NCBI RefSeq assembly: GCF_016862095.1
Contig: NZ_BOMH01000024.1
Coordinates: forward strand, 1-64,000
DNA: 64,000 nt
Source: Actinoplanes cyaneus
GTDB taxonomy: Bacteria > Actinomycetota > Actinomycetes > Mycobacteriales > Micromonosporaceae
Reading direction: 5' to 3'
The notes under the pieces were generated by a model, which was given only the letters and a program-made list of their open reading frames with translations, was not told where the DNA came from and made no database searches. This document shows, piece by piece, positions 50,166 to 58,952 of the stretch. Numbering within the stretch: the stretch's first letter is position 1; each line of letters opens with the position of its first letter. The translations under genes were made by a program, and so were the position numbers.

Positions 50166-50947
50166 GACAGGGTCCGGACGGTCCTGGCGGTCAGGTCCAC
50201 CGCGAGGTTGCCGAAGGAAAGCCACACGCCGTCGCGCACGCGACCCTGGAACGTGATGCACCGGTCGACCGCGCAGGCCGCGCCGTCCCCGGTCGCCGGT
50301 GGGCTGAGCAGCGCGCCCGCGTTCACGTCTAGCTGCGCCGGGCTGGTCAGCTCCCGCCCGGTCGACGTGCGGTACGCGGCCCGGATCGGCGCGGCCGCCG
50401 GTGACGCGAGCAGCAACGTCAGGGCGTGATCCTTCTCGGTCTCCGAAGGGGGCGCTTGGACTCCGCGGCCGGTGCGCTCGGTGACCGTGCCGGCCTCCAG
50501 GTCCACGACCTGCAGCACCTGCACGTTGGCGGCGTAGTCGTACGAGGTGACGGAAACCTTCCGGCGGCCGTCCTCGGTGACGAGGGCCGTGGACAGGAAC
50601 TCGTATCCGGGAGTGCCGTCGACCCGTCTGCCCGGGCTCGCCTGGTTCCGCACGGCGAGCCCGCGGGCGTACCCGATCTCGGCCGGCGTCAGCGCGTCGA
50701 ACGTCTTACCGAGCCGTACCGGCTTCCCGGTCGGCATCCCGTCCGGCAGCGGCGGCCGGGGCACCGCCACCCGCTCGACCGGTCGCCCCTGCCCGGCCGC
50801 GGCATCCGGGGCGGAGGCCGTCGTCTCCGGGGAGGGGCCGGTCAGCAGGTAGCCGCAGAACGCCATCCCGGAGGCGAGCGCCATCAGGCCCACCGGCACG
50901 CGGACGGACTGCCACCACGAGACCTCCTCGAACGGTCTTTCTCGCAT
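50162..50947 (-). CDS. membrane-anchored protein, probable N-terminal domain of the amine oxidase
   Basis: A 261-residue protein. A short cytoplasmic start, one membrane segment (VGLMALASGMAFCGYLLTG) and an external domain of ~200 residues. FDALTPAEIGYARGLAVRN and VLQVVDLEAGTVTERTGRGV resemble the N2-type domains that precede the catalytic part of copper amine oxidases. It overlaps the catalytic gene by ATGA. I infer a two-subunit, membrane-tethered oxidase. The domain match is from memory of the family and is less certain than the catalytic part. Confidence 0.65.
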   Translation of the reverse strand: MRERPFEEVSWWQSVRVPVGLMALASGMAFCGYLLTGPSPETTASAPDAAAGQGRPVERVAVPRPPLPDGMPTGKPVRLGKTFDALTPAEIGYARGLAVRNQASPGRRVDGTPGYEFLSTALVTEDGRRKVSVTSYDYAANVQVLQVVDLEAGTVTERTGRGVQAPPSETEKDHALTLLLASPAAAPIRAAYRTSTGRELTSPAQLDVNAGALLSPPATGDGAACAVDRCITFQGRVRDGVWLSFGNLAVDLTARTVRTLS

Positions 50948-51128
50948 GCGCTCTCCTCCTCGACCCGACGGAACGGGTCAAGTGTCGAAAGCCGGAGGAG
51001 GACCGCCGGCGAGCCGCGCGGGCATTTCGCCGGTATTCATCACATAGAGATCATGGGTCGGAGCTGGGGAGACGGGGGGCGTCACGCAGGTGGTGACAAG
51101 TTCGCCGTGGGCCGGGCGGAACTTTTCT

Positions 51129-52574
51129 TCACGAGAAGTGCAGCTCCCGGTCGGTCACGTCGTCGGCGCGCAGCAGTTTCACGTCGGACTGGTAGTCCAT
51201 CGAGGTCAGCCACGGCATCCGGTCGCCCTGCCGGGGCAACTGGCCGACGGCACGCCGGATGTAACCGGCGCCGAAGTCCAGGAACGGCCGGGTCGGCATC
51301 GCGGGATCGGCGACCTCGGGGCGGCACACCTCGTACCCCTGGAGGTCCATGTGTTTCAGCAGCCGGCAGAAGTGCTCGCAGAGCAGGCCGATCTTCAGCG
51401 TCCACGAGGAGTTGGTGTAGCCGATGGCATACGCGAAGTTCGGTACCCCGGAGAGCATCATGCCCTTGTAGGCGACGGTGTCGGCGAGCCGGACGAGTGT
51501 GCCGTCGACGGTGACCGGGACACCGCCGAACGCCTGCACGTTCAGGCCGGTGGCGGTCACGATCACGTCCGCGTCGAGGTGCCGGCCGGACTCCAGCCGC
51601 ACCCCGGTCTCGGTGAAGCCGGCGATCCGGTCGGTGACCACGGAAGCCTTTCCGTGGCGGATGGCCCGGAAGAGGTCGCCGTCGGGGACGGCACACAACC
51701 GCTGGTCCCAGGGGTCGTACGGCGGATGGAAGTGCTCGTCCACCGGGAAGCCGGCGGGCAGTTGCCGGGCGTTGACCCACCGGATGATCTTGCGGGCCGC
51801 CTTCGGGAAGCGCCGGCAGAACGACCAGATGGCTTTCTGCTGGGCGATGTTCTTGCGGCGGGTCCAGGCGTAGCCGCGCTCCGGCCCGAAGTACTTCTTG
51901 AGCGCGTTCGCGACCGGGTCCTTCTTGGAGACCGGCATGATGTACGTCGGCGTGCGCTGGAGCATCGTCACGTGCGCCGCCTCGCCCGCCATCGCGGGGA
52001 CGATGGTGACCGCGGTGGCGCCGCTGCCGATCACCACGACCTGCTTGCCGGTGTAGTCGAGGTCCGCCGGCCAGTGCTGTGGATGAACAATTCTTCCGGC
52101 GAAGCTGTCCCGCCCGGCGAACGACGGGGTGAAGCCCTCGTCGTAACGGTAGTAGCCGCTCGCGGAGAAGATCCAGTCGCAGGTCAGCGTGATGCGCTCG
52201 CCGGTGTCCGCGCGCTCGACCTCGACGGTCCAGCGGGCGTCGCCGCTCGACCACGACGCGGCGACCACCCGGTGGTGGTAACGGATGTGACGGTCGAGAT
52301 CATTCTCGGTCACCGTCTCACGCAGGTAGTCGAGGATCCGCGGGGCGTCGGCGATCGCCTCCTCGTCGCGCCATGGCTTGAACTCATACCCGAAGGTGTG
52401 CAGGTCGGAGTCGGAGCGGATGCCCGGATAGCGGAACAGGTCCCAGGTGCCGCCGGACGCGGCGCGCGCCTCGAGAATGGCGAAGGTTTTCGCCGGCAAC
52501 GCGGTCTTCAGGTAGCGCGCGGCGCCGATGCCGGAGATCCCGGCGCCGACGATCAGGACGTCCATGTGCTCCAC
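51129..52574 (-). CDS. flavin-containing (Baeyer-Villiger type) monooxygenase
   Basis: A 481-residue cytosolic flavoprotein close in form to EthA. FAD site DVLIVGAGISGIGAARYL, GGTWDLFRYPGIRSDSDLHT typical of the group, NADPH site VVVIGSGATAVTIVPAMAG and VTATGLNVQAFGG near the C-terminal half. It oxidises ketones or S/N groups with NADPH and O2. The GTG at 52574 gives an EthA-like start; ATG 52565 is the alternative. It faces a PucR regulator across 53 bases. Confidence 0.93.
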   Translation of the reverse strand: MEHMDVLIVGAGISGIGAARYLKTALPAKTFAILEARAASGGTWDLFRYPGIRSDSDLHTFGYEFKPWRDEEAIADAPRILDYLRETVTENDLDRHIRYHHRVVAASWSSGDARWTVEVERADTGERITLTCDWIFSASGYYRYDEGFTPSFAGRDSFAGRIVHPQHWPADLDYTGKQVVVIGSGATAVTIVPAMAGEAAHVTMLQRTPTYIMPVSKKDPVANALKKYFGPERGYAWTRRKNIAQQKAIWSFCRRFPKAARKIIRWVNARQLPAGFPVDEHFHPPYDPWDQRLCAVPDGDLFRAIRHGKASVVTDRIAGFTETGVRLESGRHLDADVIVTATGLNVQAFGGVPVTVDGTLVRLADTVAYKGMMLSGVPNFAYAIGYTNSSWTLKIGLLCEHFCRLLKHMDLQGYEVCRPEVADPAMPTRPFLDFGAGYIRRAVGQLPRQGDRMPWLTSMDYQSDVKLLRADDVTDRELHFS

Positions 52575-52627
52575 GAAGTAAAGGATCGGCTGCCGGGCAG
52601 GATTGCGCCAGTTCGAAACGCACCATC

Positions 52628-54064
52628 ATGATGAGATTCATGGTGCAGAATGCTGCTGCCCGTCAGACCGGCCCGCTCGTCTCCGCAGCCCGGGCAGCGC
52701 TGGAGTGGCCGGTGGTCTCGGCCCGGACGGCGGAGCTCTTCCGGCTGGGCGCGCAGGCGGCACTCGACCCGCCCGCCGAGTGGATCGAGGCATTGCACGC
52801 GGGGTCGCTCAGCGGCGAGCGGATGCGACCGGTCGCCGACGATCCGGTGCTGGTCGCCGCCGTCCGCCGCAGCAATGTCGCCAACCTGCGGCAGTGGACC
52901 GAGGCGAACATCCGGAACCCCGGCCGCCGGGTGCCGGCGAATCTCGGCCCGGAGGTGCTCGACACCGCACGTGACCTGGTCCGGCGCGGGCTCGACCAGC
53001 GGGCGCTGGACTCGTACCGCACCGGGCAGACGGTGGCGTGGCGCCGCTGGATGGAGATTTGTTTCGGGCTGGACGCCTCACCCGCACAGTTGCGGGCGTT
53101 GCTCGACGTCTCCGCCCTGTCGATCTCCACGTTCATCGAGGACACGATCGCCGCGGTGTCCGCCCGGATGGAGGCCGAGCGCGCCGAGCTGACCCGCGGG
53201 GCGCACGCCGAACGTCGCGCGGTGGTGTCGTTGCTGCTGGAGGGTGCGCCGATCAGCCGGGCACGGGCGGAGGCACAGCTGGGTTACCGGCTGACCGGGC
53301 CGCACACCGCCGCGATCGTCTGGACCACGTCGGCGTCCGCGCAGTTGGAGGCCGCCGCCGAGTCCCTGATGCGCGCGAGCGGCGCTGGGCACCGCCTGAC
53401 CGTCGTCGCCGGGGCAACGGTGCTCTGGCTGTGGCTGCCGGTGGCCGCCATCCCCACCACGGTGACCGGCTCGATCGGGCAACCGATCACCAGCCCCACC
53501 GGGCCACTGGGCACCCGCTCCGCCGCGGGCGTCGGCGACCTCGCGACCACGTCCGGTTCCCACCCCTTCCCGGCGGCGAAGACTTCCGACACCGCCACGG
53601 CCGGCGAAGCGAAGGAACCGACCTCGGCGGAGCCCGGGGCGATCGATCCGGACGTGCTGATCGCTATCGGTCGCCCGGGTACCGACGTCGCCGGGTTCCG
53701 CCGCAGTCACCTGGACGCGCTGGCCACCCAGCGCATGATGACCCGGCTCGCGTCACCGCAGCGTATCGCCCATTACCGCGACATCCAGCTGGCCGCGCTG
53801 CTCACCACCGACCCCGACCGGGCCGGCGAGTTCGTCGCGGAGACCCTCGGCGACCTGCGGCACGCCGATGCGGAGACCCGCGAGACCGTCGCGGTCTACG
53901 TCCGGGAGCAGTGCAACACCCAGCGCACCGCCGAGCGCCTGTTCACCCACCGCAACACGGTCGTCCGCCGCCTGTCACGCGCCGACCGGCTCCTCCCCCG
54001 CCCGCTGTCGGACAATGTCGTCGCCGTCGCCGCGGCGCTCGAGGTCCTCCGCTGGCAGGGCTGA
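52628..54064 (+). CDS. PucR/CdaR-family transcriptional regulator
   Basis: A 478-residue regulator. A helical N-terminal part is followed by a GGDEF-like region (RRAVVSLLLEGAPISRARAE) and the C-terminal PucR HTH_30 with REQCNTQRTAERLFTHRNTV and VRRLSRADRLL. A low-complexity Pro/Thr/Ser insertion of ~60 residues (about 275-340) interrupts the middle domain. It likely controls the divergent monooxygenase. Start ATG 52628; 52640 is also possible. Confidence 0.9.
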   Translation: MMRFMVQNAAARQTGPLVSAARAALEWPVVSARTAELFRLGAQAALDPPAEWIEALHAGSLSGERMRPVADDPVLVAAVRRSNVANLRQWTEANIRNPGRRVPANLGPEVLDTARDLVRRGLDQRALDSYRTGQTVAWRRWMEICFGLDASPAQLRALLDVSALSISTFIEDTIAAVSARMEAERAELTRGAHAERRAVVSLLLEGAPISRARAEAQLGYRLTGPHTAAIVWTTSASAQLEAAAESLMRASGAGHRLTVVAGATVLWLWLPVAAIPTTVTGSIGQPITSPTGPLGTRSAAGVGDLATTSGSHPFPAAKTSDTATAGEAKEPTSAEPGAIDPDVLIAIGRPGTDVAGFRRSHLDALATQRMMTRLASPQRIAHYRDIQLAALLTTDPDRAGEFVAETLGDLRHADAETRETVAVYVREQCNTQRTAERLFTHRNTVVRRLSRADRLLPRPLSDNVVAVAAALEVLRWQG

Positions 54065-54246
54065 ACCCCGGACAGCCCGCGGGCACGGCAGACCTGGCCC
54101 CGCTCAGGGCTTCGACAGCCGCGACACCACGCGCCTGTCGCCCGTCTGGCAGGGAAGGGGCCCAGGTCGTCGACGAGGGCACGCTCGGCGGGTGACCTAG
54201 ACGGCATGCACCGCGGAGCAGGGGTGGGGCCGGCCGGTTCCACTCG

Positions 54247-55878
54247 TCAGACGTGGAAGGTTCCCACCATCGCCCGTAGGTCGCCGGACATCTGCGCCAG
54301 TTCGGCGGCGGCCCGCTGAGCCTCGGCGACGTTCTCGTTGGTGAGGCGGGTGGCGTCGGCCAGGCTCTCGATGCCGTCGGCGATCTCGCTGACCCCGCCG
54401 GCCGCCTCGCTGACGCCGCGGTTCATCTCGCCGGTGGTCGCCGTCTGCTCCTCCACCGCCGCGGCGATCGTGGTCTGGTAGTCGCTGATCCGGGCGATGA
54501 TCTCGCTGATCTCCGCGATCGCGGTGATGGCCGTGCCGGTGTCGGCCTGGATCGCGGCGACCCGGGTGCCGATGTCCTCGGTCGCCTTGGCGGTCTCCTG
54601 GGCGAGATCCTTCACCTCGCTCGCCACGACGGCGAAACCTTTCCCCAGGTCGCCGGCGCGGGCAGCTTCGATCGTCGCGTTCAGGGCCAGGAGGTTGGTC
54701 TGTTCGGCGATCGAGGTGATCAGCCGGATCACGTCGCCGATCTCGGCGGAGGAGGCGCCGAGCCGGGTGACCCGCTCGTTGGTCGTTTCCGCCATCGTGA
54801 CGGCCTGACCGGCGACTTCCGCCGCCTGGTTCGCATTCTGCGCGATCTCGCGGATCGACGCACCCATCTCCTCCGAGCCGGCCGAGACCGTGTCGACATT
54901 CCGGCGTACGTCCTCGGCCGACACCGCGACCGCACTGGCCTGCGCGCTGGCTCGCCCGGCGTTCTCGGCGATCTGCCCGCTGGTGGTGGCAAGCTGCTCC
55001 GCGGCGGCGGCCAGGGAATCCGAAGCGGTGCCGAGCGCCTCGACGGTGCCACGCATGTTCGTCGTGGCGCGGTTCAGCGCGACGGCCATGGCGCCGACCT
55101 CGTCCCGGGACTGCACGGCCACACTGCCGGTCAGATCGCCGGCGGCGACCCGGGCGAGCGTGTCGTTGACCGCCGAGAGCGGGCGGGTGATCCGGCGCAC
55201 CGTCACCCACCCGAGCAGCCCCGCGACCAGGAAACCCACGGCGAGGATCAGGAACATGAGGGTACGGCTGTGATGGTAGGAGTCGGTGTTCTCGCGAGCC
55301 GCCGCGCCGGCGCTGTCCGCCTCGAAGGCGCTGAGCGTGTCGAACCCCGTGTTGACCGCGTCGGCGATCGGGTCGGCGTTCTTGTCGTAGGCAGCCGCGT
55401 AGACGGCGTTGTTGCTGGTCCGCGCGGCGGCGAGGAGCTGGGTATCGCGGATGTCGGCCAGCTTTGCCAGCCCGTCGGTGATCGCGGTGACCGCGGTCTG
55501 CTGTTCGGCGGTGACCCCGAGATCGGCGTAGGACTTGATGCCCTGGAGGGTGGCGTCGTGGGCTTCGAGCGCCTCCTGCCGGAACTTCTCGGTGTCGGCG
55601 TCGGCCGGGGCGATCACCATCCGGGCCAGGCTGAACAGTTCGTCGTCGAAGGCGCCCTGCGCCACGGCGAGCATCTGCGAAGGTTGGAGATTTTCTTCGT
55701 AGATCGCTCTGGCGTTTTGATCCGCCTTGCTCAGCCCGACGAGCCCGGCGGCCGCGACAGCCACCCCGGCCAGCAACGCCACCAGGAGGGCGAAACTTAT
55801 CTTCAGGCCCACCCGGAGGTCGCTGAAGAAGCTGAGGACGCCGGTACGACGCGGCTCGGCGGCAGGCGACAGTGCCAT
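54247..55878 (-). CDS. methyl-accepting chemotaxis protein
   Basis: A 543-residue chemoreceptor. Membrane segment 1 (about 28-50), a four-helix-bundle sensor (about 50-220), membrane segment 2 (LMFLILAVGFLVAGLLGWVT), HAMP (RRITRPLSAVNDTLARVAAG) and a signalling coiled coil with the tip IAEQTNLLALNATIEAARAGDLGKGFAVVA. No CheB/CheR-type terminal pentapeptide is seen. Motility genes are not near; motile spores of Actinoplanes-type organisms would explain it. AGGAG precedes ATG 55878. Confidence 0.96.
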   Translation of the reverse strand: MALSPAAEPRRTGVLSFFSDLRVGLKISFALLVALLAGVAVAAAGLVGLSKADQNARAIYEENLQPSQMLAVAQGAFDDELFSLARMVIAPADADTEKFRQEALEAHDATLQGIKSYADLGVTAEQQTAVTAITDGLAKLADIRDTQLLAAARTSNNAVYAAAYDKNADPIADAVNTGFDTLSAFEADSAGAAARENTDSYHHSRTLMFLILAVGFLVAGLLGWVTVRRITRPLSAVNDTLARVAAGDLTGSVAVQSRDEVGAMAVALNRATTNMRGTVEALGTASDSLAAAAEQLATTSGQIAENAGRASAQASAVAVSAEDVRRNVDTVSAGSEEMGASIREIAQNANQAAEVAGQAVTMAETTNERVTRLGASSAEIGDVIRLITSIAEQTNLLALNATIEAARAGDLGKGFAVVASEVKDLAQETAKATEDIGTRVAAIQADTGTAITAIAEISEIIARISDYQTTIAAAVEEQTATTGEMNRGVSEAAGGVSEIADGIESLADATRLTNENVAEAQRAAAELAQMSGDLRAMVGTFHV

Positions 55879-56019
55879 GGCTGAGCTCCTTCCGATTTCG
55901 GGACTCCGATCGCCCTATCGGAAGGTTCGTCCCCGACCTGAGCCGGTGACCGTTGCCGCCCGCCGGTTCGACCCGGCCGAGGCCACCCGCGCCCCGGACC
56001 CCGCCGCCGCCGTCAGCAA

Positions 56020-56175
56020 CGGCGGCGAAGGCAGAGGCGGTAGAGGCAGAGGTGGTGGAGGCGGTAGAGGCAGAGGTGGTGGAGGCGGAGGTGGTGGTGG
56101 AGGCGAAGGCGGAAGTGGTGAAGGCGGAAGTGGTGACGGCGGAGGTAGTGGAGGCGAAGGTGAAGACGGCGCAGG
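56020..56175. repeat. G-rich purine tract, GGNGGN repeat
   Basis: About 150 bases of nearly pure purine on the plus strand, made of GGAGGCGGTAGAGGCAGAGG-like units and GGTGGTGGAGGC words. It fills the 342-base gap 55879-56220 between the chemoreceptor start and the GH127 stop. Runs of GGTGG/GGAGG could form G-quadruplex or triplex DNA. No gene is supported in it. Confidence 0.75.
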
Positions 56176-56220
56176 GTAGCCACGGTGAGTCCGGAACCGG
56201 GCCACCCGGCGCCGCCGTCT

Positions 56221-58140
56221 TCATCGTTCGAACGTCAGGGGCATCCAGACGCGCATGGTGGACGGACCGCGGCGAGCCCATCGGTGGTAGGGCCGCAGCG
56301 CGATTCTCATCGGCGAACCAACCTCGGGGGACGCGGAGAGTGGCTGGTAGGGCCAGTCGTGCGAGGTCGGCTTGGTGGCCCGGAACGCGGCGAGCACATG
56401 CCCGTCACGGTCCGCCGGCTCGATACGTGGGTCCAGGCGCAGGTCTTCCAGCGGCACGTCGCGCGGAATGTCCACGGACTCCAGGCAGTACACGACCGGG
56501 CCGCGGACGAGCGCGGCCTGGCCACGTACCGCGTCGATCCGCTCGTCGGCGGAGACGAACCGCGGGCGGACCGGGAGGTCGAGCACCAGCGTCTCCCCCG
56601 CCGTGAAGTGGCGGCGGGTCCGCACGAGACCCCTGGTGATCGCCAGACCGTCGAGGGTGGCCCCGGTGGCCCAGTCGGGTACGCGCAGGGACAGCGTCCA
56701 CGGCGTGTCCGGGCTGCGGGTGATCCGGATGCCGATCCGTCCGCTGACCGGGTAGTCGGTCTCGATCTCCAGGCCGATCGCGCGCCCGTCCGGCAGGGTG
56801 GTGTCGATGCCGGCGGCGGTGTACTGGTGGATCTGCACCCCGTCGTCGTCGGTGGTGGCGACATAGGCGGCGAGGCTCGCGAAGGTTCTCGCCAGGTTGG
56901 TGGGGCAGCAGGAAACCTCGAACCAGGGGGCGCGCAGGGTGGAGGCGGCCCGCGGAACCTGGGTGTCGGCGGACGGCTCGGTGCCGAGAACCCGCTGGTG
57001 AAGGGTGTTGGCGTAGAAGAAGCGGGTACCGTCGTCGGCCGGTGAGGTGGCGATGACGTTGAACAGGACCCGCTCGATCAGGTCGGCGTACCGGGGGTTG
57101 CCCTGGGCGAGCAGCAACCGCCAGGCCAGCATGACCGAGCCGACGCCGGCGCAGGTCTCCGAGTAGGCGCGGTCCGGTGGAAGGAAGAAATCGTCGCCGA
57201 ACGCCTCGTCCTGGTGGCGTGAGCCGATGCCGCCGGTGAGGTAGGTGCGCCGGGCGACGGCGTGCCGCCACTGCCGGGCCACCGCGGCGAGCAACTCGGT
57301 GTCGCCGGTCTCGACCGCGACGTCGACCGCCCCGGAGGCGAGGTACACCGCCCGGACGGCGTGCCCGCGCAGCGAGGTGGCCTCGCGCAGCGGCACGTCG
57401 TCCTGGAAGTACGACCGCCCGAACTCGATGTCGGCGAGCGTGCGGTGCCCGCGTCGGTCGATGAACAGCCTCGCCTGCTCCAGGTAGCGCCGGTTGCCGG
57501 TGACCCGGTACAGCTCGACGAGCGCCGGCTCGATCTCGGCGTGCCCGCAGACCGAGGCGATGCCGCCGGGCCCGAAGACGTCGCAGACGTGGTCGGCGGC
57601 GCGGATCACCGCGGCGACCAGCTCGTTCTCGCCGAAGGTGCGCGCCGCGGCGACGCCGGCCTGGATGAGGTGGCCGAACGAGTAGAGCTCGTGGCCCCAT
57701 TCCAGATCGCTGTAGCGGGGTTGCTGCCCGGGCCGCCCGAAGTTGGTGTTCAGGTAGCCGTCGGGCTGCTGGGCGGCGATGACGCGGGCGACGATCGCCC
57801 GGTGACGCCGTTCCACCCCGGGGTCGCGGGTGCGGCCGTACTCCCAGGCCATCGCCTCGAGGAACTTGTAGACCTCGGTGTCGGAGAACTCCCGGCCGCG
57901 GCGCTCCTGCGGCGGGGCGGAGAAGTTTCCCAGCCAGCCGGCCCTTTCCAGCCAGTGTTCGATGTGCGCGAAGGATCTGGCCCGGTTGGTCTGCTGGCGC
58001 TGGTGCCAGAAACCGTCGCGCAGGGTCACTTCGCGCAGGCCGAGCGGCCGGAGCCGGCCAGTGCCGGGTGTGGCCGGGGTGCCGCCACGTTCGATCCAGG
58101 TCCGGGATGCCGCGGAGGTCAGTGCTTCTTCGATGGTCAC
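56221..58140 (-). CDS. beta-L-arabinofuranosidase, GH127
   Basis: A 639-residue cytosolic enzyme (no signal peptide). An (alpha/alpha)6 barrel with the GH127 active-site set: Glu in RHQDEAFGDDFFLP, Glu and Cys in AYSETCAGVGSVMLAW, and the Cys-Cys pair in FEVSCCPTNLARTFA that holds zinc and supplies the cysteine nucleophile. Two beta-sandwich domains follow. It cleaves beta-linked L-arabinofuranose, for example from plant hydroxyproline-rich glycoproteins. GTG 58140, five bases after the permease stop; it is the last gene of the importer operon, so imported oligosaccharides are processed inside. Confidence 0.93.
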   Translation of the reverse strand: MTIEEALTSAASRTWIERGGTPATPGTGRLRPLGLREVTLRDGFWHQRQQTNRARSFAHIEHWLERAGWLGNFSAPPQERRGREFSDTEVYKFLEAMAWEYGRTRDPGVERRHRAIVARVIAAQQPDGYLNTNFGRPGQQPRYSDLEWGHELYSFGHLIQAGVAAARTFGENELVAAVIRAADHVCDVFGPGGIASVCGHAEIEPALVELYRVTGNRRYLEQARLFIDRRGHRTLADIEFGRSYFQDDVPLREATSLRGHAVRAVYLASGAVDVAVETGDTELLAAVARQWRHAVARRTYLTGGIGSRHQDEAFGDDFFLPPDRAYSETCAGVGSVMLAWRLLLAQGNPRYADLIERVLFNVIATSPADDGTRFFYANTLHQRVLGTEPSADTQVPRAASTLRAPWFEVSCCPTNLARTFASLAAYVATTDDDGVQIHQYTAAGIDTTLPDGRAIGLEIETDYPVSGRIGIRITRSPDTPWTLSLRVPDWATGATLDGLAITRGLVRTRRHFTAGETLVLDLPVRPRFVSADERIDAVRGQAALVRGPVVYCLESVDIPRDVPLEDLRLDPRIEPADRDGHVLAAFRATKPTSHDWPYQPLSASPEVGSPMRIALRPYHRWARRGPSTMRVWMPLTFER

Positions 58141-58145
58141 GTGTG

Positions 58146-58952
58146 TCAGCCCTTGAGTGCGCCGGACATGAAGCCGCGGACGTAGTGCCGCTGCAGTGCG
58201 AGGAACAGGACGATGCAGGGAAGCGCGAGCACGACCACGCCGGCTTCGGTGGCGCCGTAGTCGACGATGCCCATCACCTGCTGGCGCATGTTGGCGACGG
58301 CCAGCGGGAGGGGCAGTTTGGCGGAGTCGCTGATCAGCACCAGCGGGGTGATGAAGTCGTTCCACGCGGCGAGGAACGCGAACAGGCCGACCGTGATCAG
58401 GCCGGGTTTCACCGCCGGCACCAGGATGTGCCGCAGCGTGCGGAAACTTCCGCAGCCGTCGACCTGCGCGGACTCGGCGAGATCCTTCGGCACCGCTTCG
58501 AACGAGATGCGCATCAGGAACGTCGCGAACGGAAGCTGGAACATGGTGAGCACCAGCGACAGACCGATCAGCGAGTTCTGCAGGCCGAGCTGGTTGAGCA
58601 GCACGTAGAGCGGGATCAGCAGCGTCGCGTAGGGCACCATCAGGATCGCGAGGGTGACCAGGAAGAGAATGTTCTTGCCGGGGAACGCGAACGTCGCGAA
58701 CGCGTACCCGCCGAGCAACGACACGACCAGGGTGAAAAGCACCGTCATCACCGACACCACCGCCGAGTTCAGCAGGTACTGCCCGATCCCGGCCTGGTAG
58801 TGCGCCAGTGTCGTGTAGTTCCCGAAGCCCCAGCCGTGGATCTGCCTGGTGCCGGCCTGCGGGCTGACCGAGGCGACCGACGCCCAGACCAGCGGGAACA
58901 GGAACAGAAGAGCGAGACCCCCGGTCAGGACATGCCTGGGTGTACGCAGCAT
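58146..58952 (-). CDS. sugar ABC transporter permease, MalG type
   Basis: A 268-residue CUT1 permease with six membrane segments and an EAA loop AESAQVDGCGSFRTLRHILV. ATG 58952 follows GGAGAG and overlaps the preceding stop by one base. It works with the upstream MalF-type permease and binding protein; no ATPase is encoded nearby. Confidence 0.95.
   Translation of the reverse strand: MLRTPRHVLTGGLALLFLFPLVWASVASVSPQAGTRQIHGWGFGNYTTLAHYQAGIGQYLLNSAVVSVMTVLFTLVVSLLGGYAFATFAFPGKNILFLVTLAILMVPYATLLIPLYVLLNQLGLQNSLIGLSLVLTMFQLPFATFLMRISFEAVPKDLAESAQVDGCGSFRTLRHILVPAVKPGLITVGLFAFLAAWNDFITPLVLISDSAKLPLPLAVANMRQQVMGIVDYGATEAGVVVLALPCIVLFLALQRHYVRGFMSGALKG

Noticed and set aside
55727..56179. Gly/Glu-repeat protein on the plus strand over the purine tract
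   Set aside because: Starts inside the chemoreceptor gene on the opposite strand and is only the translation of a low-complexity tract.
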